Below are positions 37,907 through 46,236 of a DNA stretch of 64,000 nucleotides, in pieces. This DNA is from a virus, in the IMG/VR virus record IMGVR_UViG_3300021085_000013, positions 52,900-116,899 of that record; one strand, 5' to 3'. The notes under the pieces were generated by a model. That model searched no databases and was not told the origin of the DNA. It worked only from the letters and a program-made list of their open reading frames with translations. How positions within the stretch are numbered: the stretch's first letter is position 1; each line of letters starts with the position of its first letter. The position numbers were made by a program, and so were the translations under genes.

Positions 37907-39682
37907 TTAACCGTTAGCTATTTTTCTAAATTCAGAATTAAGAGCCTTTCTTTTATCTTTACCACCATAAGCCGTTTCAACGTACACTTTATTAACATCA
38001 ACTCCGTCCTTAGGTTGAAGATAAAATCTACCTCTACCCATATTAAACATAGACTCTATATCTAATTTATCTCTTGCTCTACCTGGCTTTAATGTAATTT
38101 CAACTACCATTCTTTCAGGAAAATCCTGAACTCCCATGCCGCCTTCAAAGGTTACATTAGTTTCTCTACATGTTAGATTACCTACCATCATTACTGGGTT
38201 TAATGGATTTCCAACTGTCAAGTGCCATGAACCGGTAGGATCTCCTGTTAATAGAGAGGCTGCGGCCTGACCACCCTGTGGAGAATTAAACATTTTCATT
38301 AAAGTACCACCTAGTATATTATTTAAAAACTTAGAATCTTTCCCATCCATTAATCCTCCTATATCTTTAGCAACTCCTTTAAACATGTCACCTAAACCAG
38401 ACGCTACACTTTTGATAAATCCACTATAGTTACCAGATTTAATCATCGAAAGATCTCCTAATGGCTTTCCAGTAGAACCATCTCCAACATATCGTACTGC
38501 TCCTCCCCAGAATGGTGCTTGACTTGAAGTCAATACCATTATATTAGCAAGTTGATCTAGCATCAATATTTTAGGGTTAGCTCCACTAAATGATCTTAAC
38601 TCATATTCAAATTTAAGTTTAAATTCTTGATTAAACGTTAAACCTTGATCTCTGAAAGATACATTCTTAATAACGTTTACCGGGCCAAAAACATGATTAG
38701 GATAGGTATCACTATATGCATCATAACCTGCTCCACCATTTGCTCTTCTTTGGGCGGTTACTCCATCTACACCTGCATTTGCGTTTGCAGCTGCAGTACC
38801 TATTACACTTGAATCTAAAAACTGCCCAAAAGCACCTCTTCTGTTTTTATTTTGAGATTGCTTAGTCTGTACACTTGCGGTTTCATCTTTCCAATTATAT
38901 CCATGGCTCCAATTAAGTATAGAGTTCATATTGTTACCGGTAACTTCACTCATCCATGTAACTGCTCTTGCAATGTCAGGCTGATCGACTGGTGTCGGAT
39001 TTCCTGCTTTATCAACATCCATTGGCGCTATAATATCGTCCATTATAGGATATGGAAATCTTCTAAGAGTTAATAAATAATTATTAGGTATTTTACCATT
39101 ATATCTACACATTGCAAAATCAGCGTAATTATACATATAACCATAACCGGATCCGCCGGCAGCAGCTGCTTTTGTAACTTCTATTATTTTAGAAACAGAA
39201 GGATTATCTAATGTTTTAGGATCTATTTTATTATATTCTTTAATATCTACACCCGTCGCCTTCGCAGATCCACCGGGAGTAAAGAAACTACCTCTAAAAT
39301 TTACTAAAGAATATTTATTAAATACAGAATAAGGTTTTAAACCATCGGTTATCGCAGCAGAAGCTACGCCTTCTTGTGGTTTTCCAGCATCATCTTTTTT
39401 ATAGTAGATAACTGAGTCGGCTGTTTGTGTGTAATATGCATCTGCTTCTGAATTAATAGTAGGGCTAACGTTACTCAGGGGTTGACCTGTTTTCATAGCA
39501 GCATTCCTTGCATTTGGGTCTGCAAATTGACCCTTTAATATATCCTGTGGATCTACATTTCCGGCACCATTGCCGTCTGGACTAGAAAGATTAAAGAAGT
39601 TATCTACTTTATCTCCAAATCCTGAAACTGATGATTTTAAACTGGAAGCTGCTCCCGCTGATACTAATCCAAATAATGGCAT
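37907..39682 (-). CDS. Large baseplate/tube-associated structural protein (591 aa)
   Basis: Exact family uncertain. The C-terminal 120 residues are the most telling: G-S-W-H-L-T-V-G-N-P-L-N-P, M-V-G-N-L-T-C-R-E-T-N-V-T-F, F-P-E-R-M-V-V-E-I-T-L-K-P-G-R-A-R-D, and I-E-S-M-F-N-M-G-R-G-R-F-Y, which look like a tube-fold tail segment of myovirus baseplate proteins. The middle is Gly/Ala-rich with a helical stretch (F-I-K-S-V-A-S-G-L-G-D-M-F-K-G). A GAATATATA box 29 nt upstream suggests that a late transcript starts here and runs through the baseplate cluster. Confidence 0.5.
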   Translation of the reverse strand: MPLFGLVSAGAASSLKSSVSGFGDKVDNFFNLSSPDGNGAGNVDPQDILKGQFADPNARNAAMKTGQPLSNVSPTINSEADAYYTQTADSVIYYKKDDAGKPQEGVASAAITDGLKPYSVFNKYSLVNFRGSFFTPGGSAKATGVDIKEYNKIDPKTLDNPSVSKIIEVTKAAAAGGSGYGYMYNYADFAMCRYNGKIPNNYLLTLRRFPYPIMDDIIAPMDVDKAGNPTPVDQPDIARAVTWMSEVTGNNMNSILNWSHGYNWKDETASVQTKQSQNKNRRGAFGQFLDSSVIGTAAANANAGVDGVTAQRRANGGAGYDAYSDTYPNHVFGPVNVIKNVSFRDQGLTFNQEFKLKFEYELRSFSGANPKILMLDQLANIMVLTSSQAPFWGGAVRYVGDGSTGKPLGDLSMIKSGNYSGFIKSVASGLGDMFKGVAKDIGGLMDGKDSKFLNNILGGTLMKMFNSPQGGQAAASLLTGDPTGSWHLTVGNPLNPVMMVGNLTCRETNVTFEGGMGVQDFPERMVVEITLKPGRARDKLDIESMFNMGRGRFYLQPKDGVDVNKVYVETAYGGKDKRKALNSEFRKIANG

Positions 39683-39710
39683 ATTGTAATATTATGTTTT
39701 TACTAGGTTT

Positions 39711-39719
39711 TATATATTC
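39711..39719 (-). promoter_or_regulatory. GAATATATA box, candidate late promoter of baseplate cluster
   Basis: Minus strand TGAATATATAAAACC, 29 nt before the ATG at 39682. It overlaps the stop codon of the upstream 196-aa gene. Confidence 0.45.
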
Positions 39720-40308
39720 ACAATTCTATGTCATCCAGATCGTCTGACTGTGGTCTATATAAAAGCTTATCATAATATTTATCCGTCTTTGGTTCCCTAT
39801 CTCCTAGAAACTTCTTAAGATGGGCAGCATATACTCCCCGTGATTGATAATAATATTTGCCAGAAGAATATACACTTCTGCTTGAGAGTTCAAATATATC
39901 TTTAAAATTCTTTTCGATTAAGAAATCTTGTATATTGTTAAATAGATCTATTACCTCTGATTTGGTTTTAACACACATTACGGAGTCAACTGAGATCATA
40001 TAAGATTCCCACTTAGAGTCTATTTGATTTTGAAAGTCTTTCATAGATTTATAGTTCTTTCTAGAAAGACCGAATGTTGTAGTTCTATTATTAAAGTCTT
40101 TTGAAAACTTCATACCGAAGAGATATCTTTTTAAGAAATCTATATTATCATGAAACTTGGTAATTCTTATTTGATATCTTGGCATATCCTCGTCGAACTT
40201 AACGTCATGAATTATTGCATAAACGGGAAATACGATATGAGAATGTCTAGTGTTGGATATAAGGGCATGTATTCTTTCACCCTTTGAAAATAACTTATGC
40301 CTTATCAT
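39718..40308 (-). CDS. Hypothetical protein (196 aa)
   Basis: Unrecognised. A basic protein with an N-terminal beta part (I-H-A-L-I-S-N-T-R-H-S-H-I-V-F-P-V-Y) and a helical, Lys/Asp-rich centre. The C-terminus is acidic (S-D-D-L-D-D-I-E-L). It overlaps the stop of the 133-aa gene by one base and forms the end of a chain of small genes that precedes the baseplate cluster. Confidence 0.5.
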   Translation of the reverse strand: MIRHKLFSKGERIHALISNTRHSHIVFPVYAIIHDVKFDEDMPRYQIRITKFHDNIDFLKRYLFGMKFSKDFNNRTTTFGLSRKNYKSMKDFQNQIDSKWESYMISVDSVMCVKTKSEVIDLFNNIQDFLIEKNFKDIFELSSRSVYSSGKYYYQSRGVYAAHLKKFLGDREPKTDKYYDKLLYRPQSDDLDDIEL

Positions 40309-40709
40309 TATAGATCGATTATCTTGACGCTTTCAAATCTTTTAAGAACGCCTTTAGGATAATCATCTCTATTAATAACTGTTAAGTTTAGTGATGCATC
40401 GGGTTCTATTGTTTCTTGTAGAAATAATTTAAAGTTGTCAATAGTTTCTGCATCTAAATTTTTAAATAAGTAAATGATTTTTTCTAAGTCTGCATTCTTA
40501 TTTAGAACATTAATGAAAGAATCTCTTATTGCAAGACCAATTACAGATCGATGTGGTTCAGTGTCATAGGGATCTGATTTAACTAGCTTATTTCTAATGC
40601 TATAAAAATCTATTACTGTTTCTCCCGGGTTGTTTCTACAGAATTTATTAAATTCCTTTCTACTGTTACACCACACGCATTCTATTGTAATTTCGGTCGT
40701 TGTTGTCAT
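40308..40709 (-). CDS. Hypothetical protein (133 aa)
   Basis: Unrecognised. It begins with a beta strand and C-V-W-C-N-S near residues 11-16, then mixed helices with acidic residues and a final beta hairpin. Start and stop overlap neighbours by 1-4 bases, showing tight translational coupling within this five-gene run (41905-39718). Confidence 0.5.
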   Translation of the reverse strand: MTTTTEITIECVWCNSRKEFNKFCRNNPGETVIDFYSIRNKLVKSDPYDTEPHRSVIGLAIRDSFINVLNKNADLEKIIYLFKNLDAETIDNFKLFLQETIEPDASLNLTVINRDDYPKGVLKRFESVKIIDL

Positions 40710-41020
40710 CTTATCAATTTCTCCAACTCTTTAATTTTAGTTTGTAAAGTTTGGATTTTATGTTTTGTTTCGATGGTAGAGGGACTATAATTAGTTCCCC
40801 ATTCAGTGACCACCTTTATTTGATTAGATTGTTTTGAATTACCAAAATCTAATCCGACATCGATACAGATATCTTTGATAAAATTTAATCTATCATCAAT
40901 ACCTTTATCAAAATCATAGACAATAACTGACTCGTATTTCTCACCAGCCGCATTGATGTTATCATCTGTTACGGTTTTAATTACACCGTTATCTGCTATC
41001 TTAAGAGTTATCTCCTGCAT
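40706..41020 (-). CDS. Hypothetical protein with C-terminal coiled coil (104 aa)
   Basis: Unrecognised. The first 70 residues look alpha/beta (E-S-V-I-V-Y-D-F-D-K-G-I-D-D-R-L), and the last 25 form a short coiled coil (I-Q-T-L-Q-T-K-I-K-E-L-E-K-L-I). It overlaps its upstream neighbour by 20 nt and its downstream neighbour by 4 nt. Confidence 0.5.
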   Translation of the reverse strand: MQEITLKIADNGVIKTVTDDNINAAGEKYESVIVYDFDKGIDDRLNFIKDICIDVGLDFGNSKQSNQIKVVTEWGTNYSPSTIETKHKIQTLQTKIKELEKLIR

Positions 41021-41387
41021 TTAATCTTTCTTCTAGGGATTCTTGAACTTTTCTGTATATTTTCCTAGCCGCTTTTCTATCAGCTCTATAAGTTTCTTTA
41101 TCTTTGATCGTAGTCATCGCGAAGGCCTCTTCTAATAAATCAATCTCTTCCTTGTTATAACCGATTTCAGTCCATGTTTCTTTTAACGATTCTAACTTAG
41201 CTCCTAGTTGAGCTTCTATTTGATCATTGACTCTATTCGTATTAGCTTCATGAAATTGCTTTCCTTCTTCTTGTTTTAAAGAATACCATGCTATTCCTTT
41301 TTCAGAGAATCTTCCCCATTCGTTTTTAGCTTTTAATAATCCAGCTTGTTTATAGGTGTCTCTTCTGTATTTTCTTGCTTGACTCAT
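41001..41387 (-). CDS. Hypothetical charged helical protein (128 aa)
   Basis: Unrecognised. Almost entirely helical and rich in Lys, Arg and Glu (R-K-Y-R-R-D-T-Y-K-Q-A-G-L-L-K-A-K-N-E-W at the start). It could be a nucleic-acid-associated or assembly protein. It overlaps both neighbours and belongs to the coupled small-gene run. Confidence 0.5.
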   Translation of the reverse strand: MSQARKYRRDTYKQAGLLKAKNEWGRFSEKGIAWYSLKQEEGKQFHEANTNRVNDQIEAQLGAKLESLKETWTEIGYNKEEIDLLEEAFAMTTIKDKETYRADRKAARKIYRKVQESLEERLNAGDNS

Positions 41388-41905
41388 ATTTTATAATAAT
41401 TAGTTACAAATTCAGTTATTTGTTCGTTTAAAAATTCTTGTAGGTTATTTATCTCTATTTGAGAAACAGCTGATTTAGAGATCTCTTCTAAGATTTGTTC
41501 CTTTTCTTCTTCAGAGTTTTCAACTAACATGTTAAATATTTCTTTCTTAGGAAGATTAATTCCTACACTTAATTGAAATGATTCAACGTTCTTAGCAGAT
41601 AAAGTTTTAATTAATTGACCGAGTGGAGAATTAGTTTCTTTAACTTCTACTTTCTTTTCAATTTCTTTAATAGGAGCTTCCTTCGCTTTAGGTTTATTAT
41701 TTCCAATAAGATCAACTCCAGGAAAAGGTAATCCCTCGGCGGTTACTAGTTCTAAAAACTCAGGTAATACTTTGTTGAATATTTTAGATCCATCTTTAAA
41801 GTAAGTAAATTCAGAATCTTTAGATTCTACCTCAACCACTTTACCAAAATTATCTCCCTTTTTCCACTGATATTTTACAATATCTTTTTCTTCAGTTGTT
41901 TGCAT
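41384..41905 (-). CDS. Hypothetical protein (173 aa)
   Basis: Unrecognised. The N-terminus (Y-Q-W-K-K-G-D-N-F-G-K-V-V-E-V) looks like a small beta barrel. A Lys/Pro/Glu linker (about 72-90) leads to a helical C-terminal domain with N-L-P-K-K-E-I-F-N-M-L. First gene of the coupled run, preceded by a TGTATAAT-type box at 41924-41933. Confidence 0.5.
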   Translation of the reverse strand: MQTTEEKDIVKYQWKKGDNFGKVVEVESKDSEFTYFKDGSKIFNKVLPEFLELVTAEGLPFPGVDLIGNNKPKAKEAPIKEIEKKVEVKETNSPLGQLIKTLSAKNVESFQLSVGINLPKKEIFNMLVENSEEEKEQILEEISKSAVSQIEINNLQEFLNEQITEFVTNYYKI

Positions 41906-41923
41906 GATTTAACCTATTTTATT

Positions 41924-41933
41924 ATTATACACC
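41924..41933 (-). promoter_or_regulatory. GGTGTATAAT box, candidate promoter
   Basis: Minus strand AGGTGTATAATAAT, 19 nt before the ATG at 41905. It shares the GTATAA core with sites before the rnhB, 195-base, 82-aa, membrane-protein and oxygenase genes, so it may be a second phage promoter class. Confidence 0.4.
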
Positions 41934-41938
41934 TAAAC

Positions 41939-42154
41939 TTAGAAAAGTTTAAGCTGTGGTATAATATAGAAGGTATTAGATTCTCCTTCTTGATAGAACT
42001 TTATAAAGTCGTTTATAAAGGCATGGGATGTAGATGGTCCTATCATTGCCTCTGTCTTTTTAATATACCTTCTAAAAAACTCATGGCTTCCATGTTCTTT
42101 TAAATAGTCTTCTAGGCGGTTTACTTCTGGTAAGTTTATTCTATTAATGCTCAT
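41939..42154 (-). CDS. Small hypothetical protein (71 aa)
   Basis: Unrecognised. Helical, with F-F-R-R-Y-I-K-K-T-E-A-M-I and a hydrophobic C-terminus. It overlaps the end of the dCMP deaminase gene by 11 nt, indicating translational coupling, which could suggest a link to nucleotide metabolism. Confidence 0.5.
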   Translation of the reverse strand: MSINRINLPEVNRLEDYLKEHGSHEFFRRYIKKTEAMIGPSTSHAFINDFIKFYQEGESNTFYIIPQLKLF

Positions 42155-42650
42155 TCCATACGATTACTTGTTCAACAATAATTCCTGCCTTTTTTAATAA
42201 AGAAATACCTGACAGATCTCTATATCCTTCACAGTAGAATACTTTTTCTACACCAGCTTGTATAATTAACTTAGCGCATTCAAAGCATGGAGAAGTAGTA
42301 GTATATAGGATCGATCCTTTCGAAGTAAGTGTAGATTTTGAAATCTTCATTAGTGCATTTGATTCTGCATGTAAGACTTCTTGTTTAGTAACTTGTTTAG
42401 AACAACAAGTATCTTCACATTCATATCCTTTTTCTATTAGAATTTCTTTGTGGTCAGGATTATCTATATTTCTAGTTTGAGTTTCTTCACATTGATTATC
42501 AAAACCATGTGGAGTTCCATTATATCCAAATGAAACAATCTGCTCGTCTTTAACTACTATACAACCGACCTTTCTTCTCTCAGCATAACTGAGTTTAGAA
42601 ATTTGATATGCTATTTGCATGTATATTACGTCTACTGAAATTCTTGGCAT
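42144..42650 (-). CDS. dCMP deaminase
   Basis: 168 aa. It has the zinc-dependent deaminase signature: H-A-E at 94-96 (L-H-A-E-S-N-A-L) and P-C-F-E-C at 121-125, which bind Zn and activate water. The Y-N-G-T-P-H-G-F segment after the N-terminal helix and the Cys/His-rich insertion (E-C-E-D-T-C-C-S-K) are typical of phage and bacterial dCMP deaminases with an additional metal site. The enzyme converts dCMP to dUMP for thymidylate synthesis. A terminator-like hairpin lies 14 nt upstream. Confidence 0.9.
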   Translation of the reverse strand: MPRISVDVIYMQIAYQISKLSYAERRKVGCIVVKDEQIVSFGYNGTPHGFDNQCEETQTRNIDNPDHKEILIEKGYECEDTCCSKQVTKQEVLHAESNALMKISKSTLTSKGSILYTTTSPCFECAKLIIQAGVEKVFYCEGYRDLSGISLLKKAGIIVEQVIVWNEH

Positions 42651-42663
42651 ATTACTTTATAAA

Positions 42664-42700
42664 TAAAAAGGGTCCATGTATTATACATGAACCCTTTAAA
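42664..42700 (-). terminator. Terminator-like hairpin between acidic gene and dCMP deaminase
   Basis: Minus strand AAAGGGTtCATGTA / TACATGgACCCTTT stem with one mismatch pair and a short TAA loop, followed by TTATTT. It is 25 nt after the stop of the 300-aa gene. The loop region contains GTATAAT, matching the second promoter class. Confidence 0.7.
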
Positions 42701-42724
42701 AAGTTTATATTGTTAATTTTAATA

Positions 42725-43627
42725 TTAAGCTTCTGGAGTTTCCTCACCAACAGCTGAATCAGACTCTTTCATCTCATTCACTTTCTTAGAATATGATTCG
42801 ATCATTTCATTACATGCAGCTTCATAAGCTTCAACTGAATAATCTTCTTTCATTTCTTTAAGAGATTGGGCAGCTAACGCTCCAACTAATGCAGCATTTT
42901 CTTTCATATATGTTTCAACAGTATGCTCATCATGTGCATCGTCTTCCCAAGCTTTAGCTTCATTTTTACATGATTCGTAAACCTCTTTTAACATATCAGA
43001 AACTAGTCTTACTTCTTCCTCTTCTTCAGCAACTTCTTCAGTTTCTTCTTCAGCAACCTCTTCAGTTTCTTCAGCTTCAGAAATTTCTTCATTTCCAGCA
43101 GCATCGACAGTGTCTTCTAATTCAGCTTCTAATTCGTCTGATTTGTCTTCAGGAGTTTCACAGTCATTGTCAACTACTTCAGTTTCATCTTTTAAATTTT
43201 CAGCAGGTAAACCAGCTTCTTCACCAGATTCAGTTACTACTTCTTCAGTTTCAACTGATTCAAATTGTAAAGAATCAATTCTGATATTCATTGAAGCCAT
43301 TTCCATCGGTTTAGTACCATCTTCATAGTCCACTGTTGCGAACATATCTCCAAGTTCTATGATTTTAAATCTTCCAGGAAATCTAACGTTTTCTCCGTAA
43401 ACAGTTTCACCTTTCTTAATTGCTTTTTGAGCTTTCTTTAATTTAGGGTGTAAACCTTCGTTAAGTTCTTCAGTAGATTCTTCTACAGCATCACCGTTTC
43501 CTTGAACTTCTTCCGCCTTTTCTTCAGATTGTTCAACTGGCTCAGCTGCCGCAACTACGTCTTGTTGCACCTCCTCAGTTCTATCCATCTCAGATAAAAA
43601 CTGTTCAAATGATTTTAATTTTGCCAT
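42725..43627 (-). CDS. Very acidic protein with capsid-targeting-like N-terminus (300 aa)
   Basis: The start M-A-K-L-K-S-F-E-Q-F-L-S-E resembles the T4 capsid-targeting peptide including an L-x-E cleavage-type site. A small folded part lies at about 70-120 (V-R-F-P-G-R-F-K-I-I-E-L-G-D-M-F). The middle is an extreme Glu/Val/Thr low-complexity stretch with repeated E-E-T-E-E-V-A-E-E, and the C-terminus is helical with Ala/Glu. Acidic, elongated, protease-processed proteins are typical of phage prohead cores (T4 gp22, gp67, gp68), so a scaffold or internal head protein is plausible. Function is inferred only. Confidence 0.55.
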   Translation of the reverse strand: MAKLKSFEQFLSEMDRTEEVQQDVVAAAEPVEQSEEKAEEVQGNGDAVEESTEELNEGLHPKLKKAQKAIKKGETVYGENVRFPGRFKIIELGDMFATVDYEDGTKPMEMASMNIRIDSLQFESVETEEVVTESGEEAGLPAENLKDETEVVDNDCETPEDKSDELEAELEDTVDAAGNEEISEAEETEEVAEEETEEVAEEEEEVRLVSDMLKEVYESCKNEAKAWEDDAHDEHTVETYMKENAALVGALAAQSLKEMKEDYSVEAYEAACNEMIESYSKKVNEMKESDSAVGEETPEA

Positions 43628-43668
43628 AATTTTTTATTTTATTTGTTTTTGTTGTATTAATTACTATC

Positions 43669-43676
43669 TATATATC
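43669..43676 (-). promoter_or_regulatory. GATATATA box, candidate late promoter of acidic gene
   Basis: Minus strand GGGATATATAGATAG, 42 nt before the ATG at 43627, in the gap after the 160-aa gene. Confidence 0.45.
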
Positions 43677-43682
43677 CCTTTT

Positions 43683-44165
43683 TTATAGGGTTTTAATCTT
43701 GTTTTGTTTCATCCAGGCTTCTAGCTCTTTAACTGCTCTATCGAATACCCTGTTTCTATCAATTTTTAATTCAAATGAATTAAAGTAATTTTTCATCATA
43801 TAATATGCAGGTTCTACGCTTTCATCATTCGCTGCTAGATCTTCTACATGTTTAGAAACTTCATACGCATAATATGCAGATTTTTCAGCCATAGGGTTTG
43901 TCATTGCTTGATAGAATTGTCCACCATAAAATTTACCTACTATGTCTCCGAATTTTTCTTTCATTTCTATCCATGAAATTCCTTCTAATCCAATCCATAA
44001 TTTGGCTTGAACAGATTTTGTATCTTTTCTAATAAAACCTGCCTTAGCCATTTCTTTAGATATATCTTTAATTTTCTTAGGAATTGGTAATTTACCAAAC
44101 TCTTTTTCCCATGTAGAAATTTCTTTATCGTTTACAAAGGATTCAAATAGCTTTATGTGTTTCAT
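43683..44165 (-). CDS. Hypothetical protein with capsid-targeting-like N-terminus (160 aa)
   Basis: The start M-K-H-I-K-L-F-E-S-F-V resembles the shared N-terminal peptide of several genes here, but the following N-D-K-E lacks a clear (L/I)-x-E site. The rest is helical with K-A-G-F-I-R-K-D-T-K-S and a W-I-E-M-K-E-K-F-G motif. Unrecognised. Overlaps the upstream cupin-like gene by 4 nt. Confidence 0.5.
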   Translation of the reverse strand: MKHIKLFESFVNDKEISTWEKEFGKLPIPKKIKDISKEMAKAGFIRKDTKSVQAKLWIGLEGISWIEMKEKFGDIVGKFYGGQFYQAMTNPMAEKSAYYAYEVSKHVEDLAANDESVEPAYYMMKNYFNSFELKIDRNRVFDRAVKELEAWMKQNKIKTL

Positions 44166-44506
44166 TTTTTAGTTATTTGTATTTTCAAAGAAGAAGTACC
44201 CTGTATAATTCTATGATACTCTCCTGCATTTACTTCTATATATCCTTTTAATTCTATAGGGAGCTTATTATCGTATTGGAACTTCCAATCATTTTCGTTT
44301 AAAGCTTCGATAACCCTGTCCTCCTCGTCGAAGTGCCATTTAAAAAGATGTTCAGGTTGGTTTGGTAAGAATTCTCTAATGATTATATTTTTTGAAACAG
44401 CCGTCTCCGTAAAGGGTAATGTTTTATCATCGACCATGGATATCATTTCTTCCATGGACATTTCTCCACAACCGCAACTTTTACATTTACAATCTTTATC
44501 TACCAT
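44162..44506 (-). CDS. Small cupin-like protein with Cys-rich N-terminus (114 aa)
   Basis: I place the start at ATG 44506, not 44566: that ATG overlaps the upstream stop as ATGGTAG, and an earlier start would add 20 residues lying wholly inside the upstream gene. The N-terminus has D-C-K-C-K-S-C-G-C-G-E, a possible metal-binding cluster. The C-terminal about 85 residues have the strand pattern L-F-K-W-H-F-D-E-E-D-R, N-D-W-K-F-Q-Y-D-N-K-L-P-I and G-E-Y-H-R-I-I-Q-G-T, like small phage cupin-fold proteins. A metal-binding or sugar-binding role is possible but unproven. Confidence 0.55.
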   Translation of the reverse strand: MVDKDCKCKSCGCGEMSMEEMISMVDDKTLPFTETAVSKNIIIREFLPNQPEHLFKWHFDEEDRVIEALNENDWKFQYDNKLPIELKGYIEVNAGEYHRIIQGTSSLKIQITKK

Positions 44507-45039
44507 GGTTGATCGCTTTTTATACCAAGCTGTTTTCCAAAAAGAGTAGGTCCGTAACATGCCCAAAATCCCGCCTTAGTCGGATCCATCTTAGCCATTT
44601 TATCACAACCGTGTCTAGCCCAAAAGTTAGCTGCTCTTCCCGGGTCGTCGTTCTTAATAGTAGATGAAGGATCTCCCCATTCTAATTTCTTAGCAATGAT
44701 GTTTCCTTCTTTATCAGTTCTTCCACTATTTCTGTAAACTATGAATTTCTTATTTCCACCCCTCGTTGGTGAATCTAATTTTACATTCTTTTGATTTCCT
44801 CCTCTAGGTTTATAGACTGCTTTAGTTCCTACTTCTAGATTTTTAGCCATCCATCCTGAAGGACCCTTTAAGATAATATTGTTTTTATCCCAATATTGTT
44901 TTACTTCTTCAAATAATTCAATATATGCATCGCTTCCTAAACGAAAGAATGAATTAGTAAGATCTAATCCTTCTTCAATGTGAGCTTTTAATTCGGGTGA
45001 AACTTCGTTCCAATCTTCAAATGTCTTTATAAACTTCAT
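44500..45039 (-). CDS. Hypothetical protein with capsid-targeting-like N-terminus (179 aa)
   Basis: Starts M-K-F-I-K-T-F-E-D-W-N-E. The second half is basic and Gly-rich (V-Y-K-P-R-G-G-N-Q-K-N-V-K, R-G-G-N-K-K-F-I-V-Y). It ends with a compact G-C-D-K-M-A-K-M-D-P-T-K-A-G-F-W-A-C-Y-G-P segment containing two Cys. No family recognised. A GATATATA box ends 4 nt before its ATG, as for the other tightly spaced sites. Confidence 0.5.
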   Translation of the reverse strand: MKFIKTFEDWNEVSPELKAHIEEGLDLTNSFFRLGSDAYIELFEEVKQYWDKNNIILKGPSGWMAKNLEVGTKAVYKPRGGNQKNVKLDSPTRGGNKKFIVYRNSGRTDKEGNIIAKKLEWGDPSSTIKNDDPGRAANFWARHGCDKMAKMDPTKAGFWACYGPTLFGKQLGIKSDQPW

Positions 45040-45043
45040 AACT

Positions 45044-45051
45044 TATATATC
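45044..45051 (-). promoter_or_regulatory. GATATATA box next to start codon
   Basis: Minus strand TAGATATATAAGTT directly before ATG 45039. The box overlaps the stop of the UV-endonuclease gene. Confidence 0.4.
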
Positions 45052-45983
45052 TATGATAGAACGAGCTCCTTTAAAAACTCCTGCTTGTATCGCTGTAGGG
45101 CAAGTTCTTTCGCCTTTGCTTCGAGTTCGATATCTAGATCCATACCATACGTTTCAATGTGATCATATACATAATCAGCATGTGCACGTTTATTGCCTTG
45201 TGTAGCATCTTCGTGTATTTGTTTACATGAAGAATAGTGGCATAGTTGGCGAATTCCTTTAGGCCATGATTTAGCTGCAAGTTCTAGAGCTTCTTTTTCT
45301 GGCATTGAATCTTCGTAGCACCAGTGATGATGATAGTCAAATGTTATTGGAGTTTTACCCGTTAATAGATGTATGTCATATAAATCCTGTACCGAATACT
45401 GTGCTGTTTTGTCATCGTTTTCGATAACTAGACGATTCGCTGCGCCTGGAGTAAGTCGCTTGAAATTTTCAGCAAATCTTTTCTTAGTAGCTTCTTTATC
45501 GTCGTAGGTTCCGCCGATGTGAATATTGATAGCAGCATAAGGAGTTTGTGGTAAATCTAGCATATCCATTATTTCGCCGTGTTGACGTAAATCTTTAAGG
45601 GCTTTGATAACTACCTTTTCATTCGGAGAAGCAAGAACATTGAAAGGACCTGGATGGAATGTCAATCTTTGGCCATATTGTTTAGCAAGTTTACCTGCAC
45701 CTTTCATTAGATTACACACTTTGTCATAATCAGGAAGTTCAGATAATTCGTATTCCGACATCCATGGAAATAGATTACTTGACATACGATACATTGTTAT
45801 GTCGTTCTTGTAATTCCACTTGATAATTTCTATCATGTCCTTGATATTTAACACTGCAAGTTCTGATGCGTATTTAATACCCTTTTCCATGAAGGTTCTT
45901 TTAATCATTTTTCTACCAACATATATGTTCGATTCTTTTTTAAGAGTCATGTTGATACAACAATATCCGTAGTCTGCTGCCAT
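45051..45983 (-). CDS. uvsE: UV-damage endonuclease, UvdE/UvsE type
   Basis: 310 aa, the usual size of the family. It starts Y-G-Y-C-C-I-N-M-T-L and continues with Y-R-M-S-S-N-L-F-P-W-M-S, R-L-T-F-H-P-G-P-F-N-V-L, N-I-H-I-G-G-T-Y-D-D-K, L-V-I-E-N-D-D, P-I-T-F-D-Y-H-H-H-W-C and H-Y-S-S, the ordered His/Glu/Asp metal ligands of this TIM-barrel. UvdE nicks DNA 5' of UV photoproducts and some abasic sites, starting excision repair without UvrABC. T4 uses the unrelated DenV for the same purpose. The gene ends 11 nt before the 179-aa gene and follows an 80-aa gene by 10 nt. Confidence 0.9.
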   Translation of the reverse strand: MAADYGYCCINMTLKKESNIYVGRKMIKRTFMEKGIKYASELAVLNIKDMIEIIKWNYKNDITMYRMSSNLFPWMSEYELSELPDYDKVCNLMKGAGKLAKQYGQRLTFHPGPFNVLASPNEKVVIKALKDLRQHGEIMDMLDLPQTPYAAINIHIGGTYDDKEATKKRFAENFKRLTPGAANRLVIENDDKTAQYSVQDLYDIHLLTGKTPITFDYHHHWCYEDSMPEKEALELAAKSWPKGIRQLCHYSSCKQIHEDATQGNKRAHADYVYDHIETYGMDLDIELEAKAKELALQRYKQEFLKELVLS

Positions 45984-45993
45984 ATATTTTATA

Positions 45994-46236
45994 TTAAGAG
46001 TTTGTATTAAGTTTCTTTTTTACTTCTTTGACCGTTCGTTCGGCCATGCATGCTTCTTCTAATGTAAATACATCGAAATCCATAAAAAGTAATCGGTCTT
46101 CCGTCTGAACAAACAGATTGTCACCAATTACTTCATATCCATTTTGTCTGTATACTACACTGTCTTCTATTCGTACGACATGAGTAGTGCCTTCGATTCT
46201 AGCAATGCGTTCATACATTGAAATCATTAGTCCCAT
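45994..46236 (-). CDS. Small hypothetical protein (80 aa)
   Basis: Unrecognised. Beta-rich for the first 60 residues (H-V-V-R-I-E-D-S-V-V-Y-R-Q-N-G-Y-E-V-I) with a helical Lys-rich end. It overlaps the 137-aa gene by 10 nt and lies 10 nt upstream of the UV endonuclease. A start at the later Met (M-I-S or M-Y-E) would be as good. Confidence 0.5.
   Translation of the reverse strand: MGLMISMYERIARIEGTTHVVRIEDSVVYRQNGYEVIGDNLFVQTEDRLLFMDFDVFTLEEACMAERTVKEVKKKLNTNS

Noticed and set aside
42970-43284. Plus-strand Leu/Gln-rich ORF
   Set aside because: Antisense of the Glu-rich stretch of the 300-aa gene.
44507-44566. 20-residue N-terminal extension of the cupin-like protein
   Set aside because: Lies wholly inside the upstream gene; ATGGTAG overlap gives a better start at 44506.
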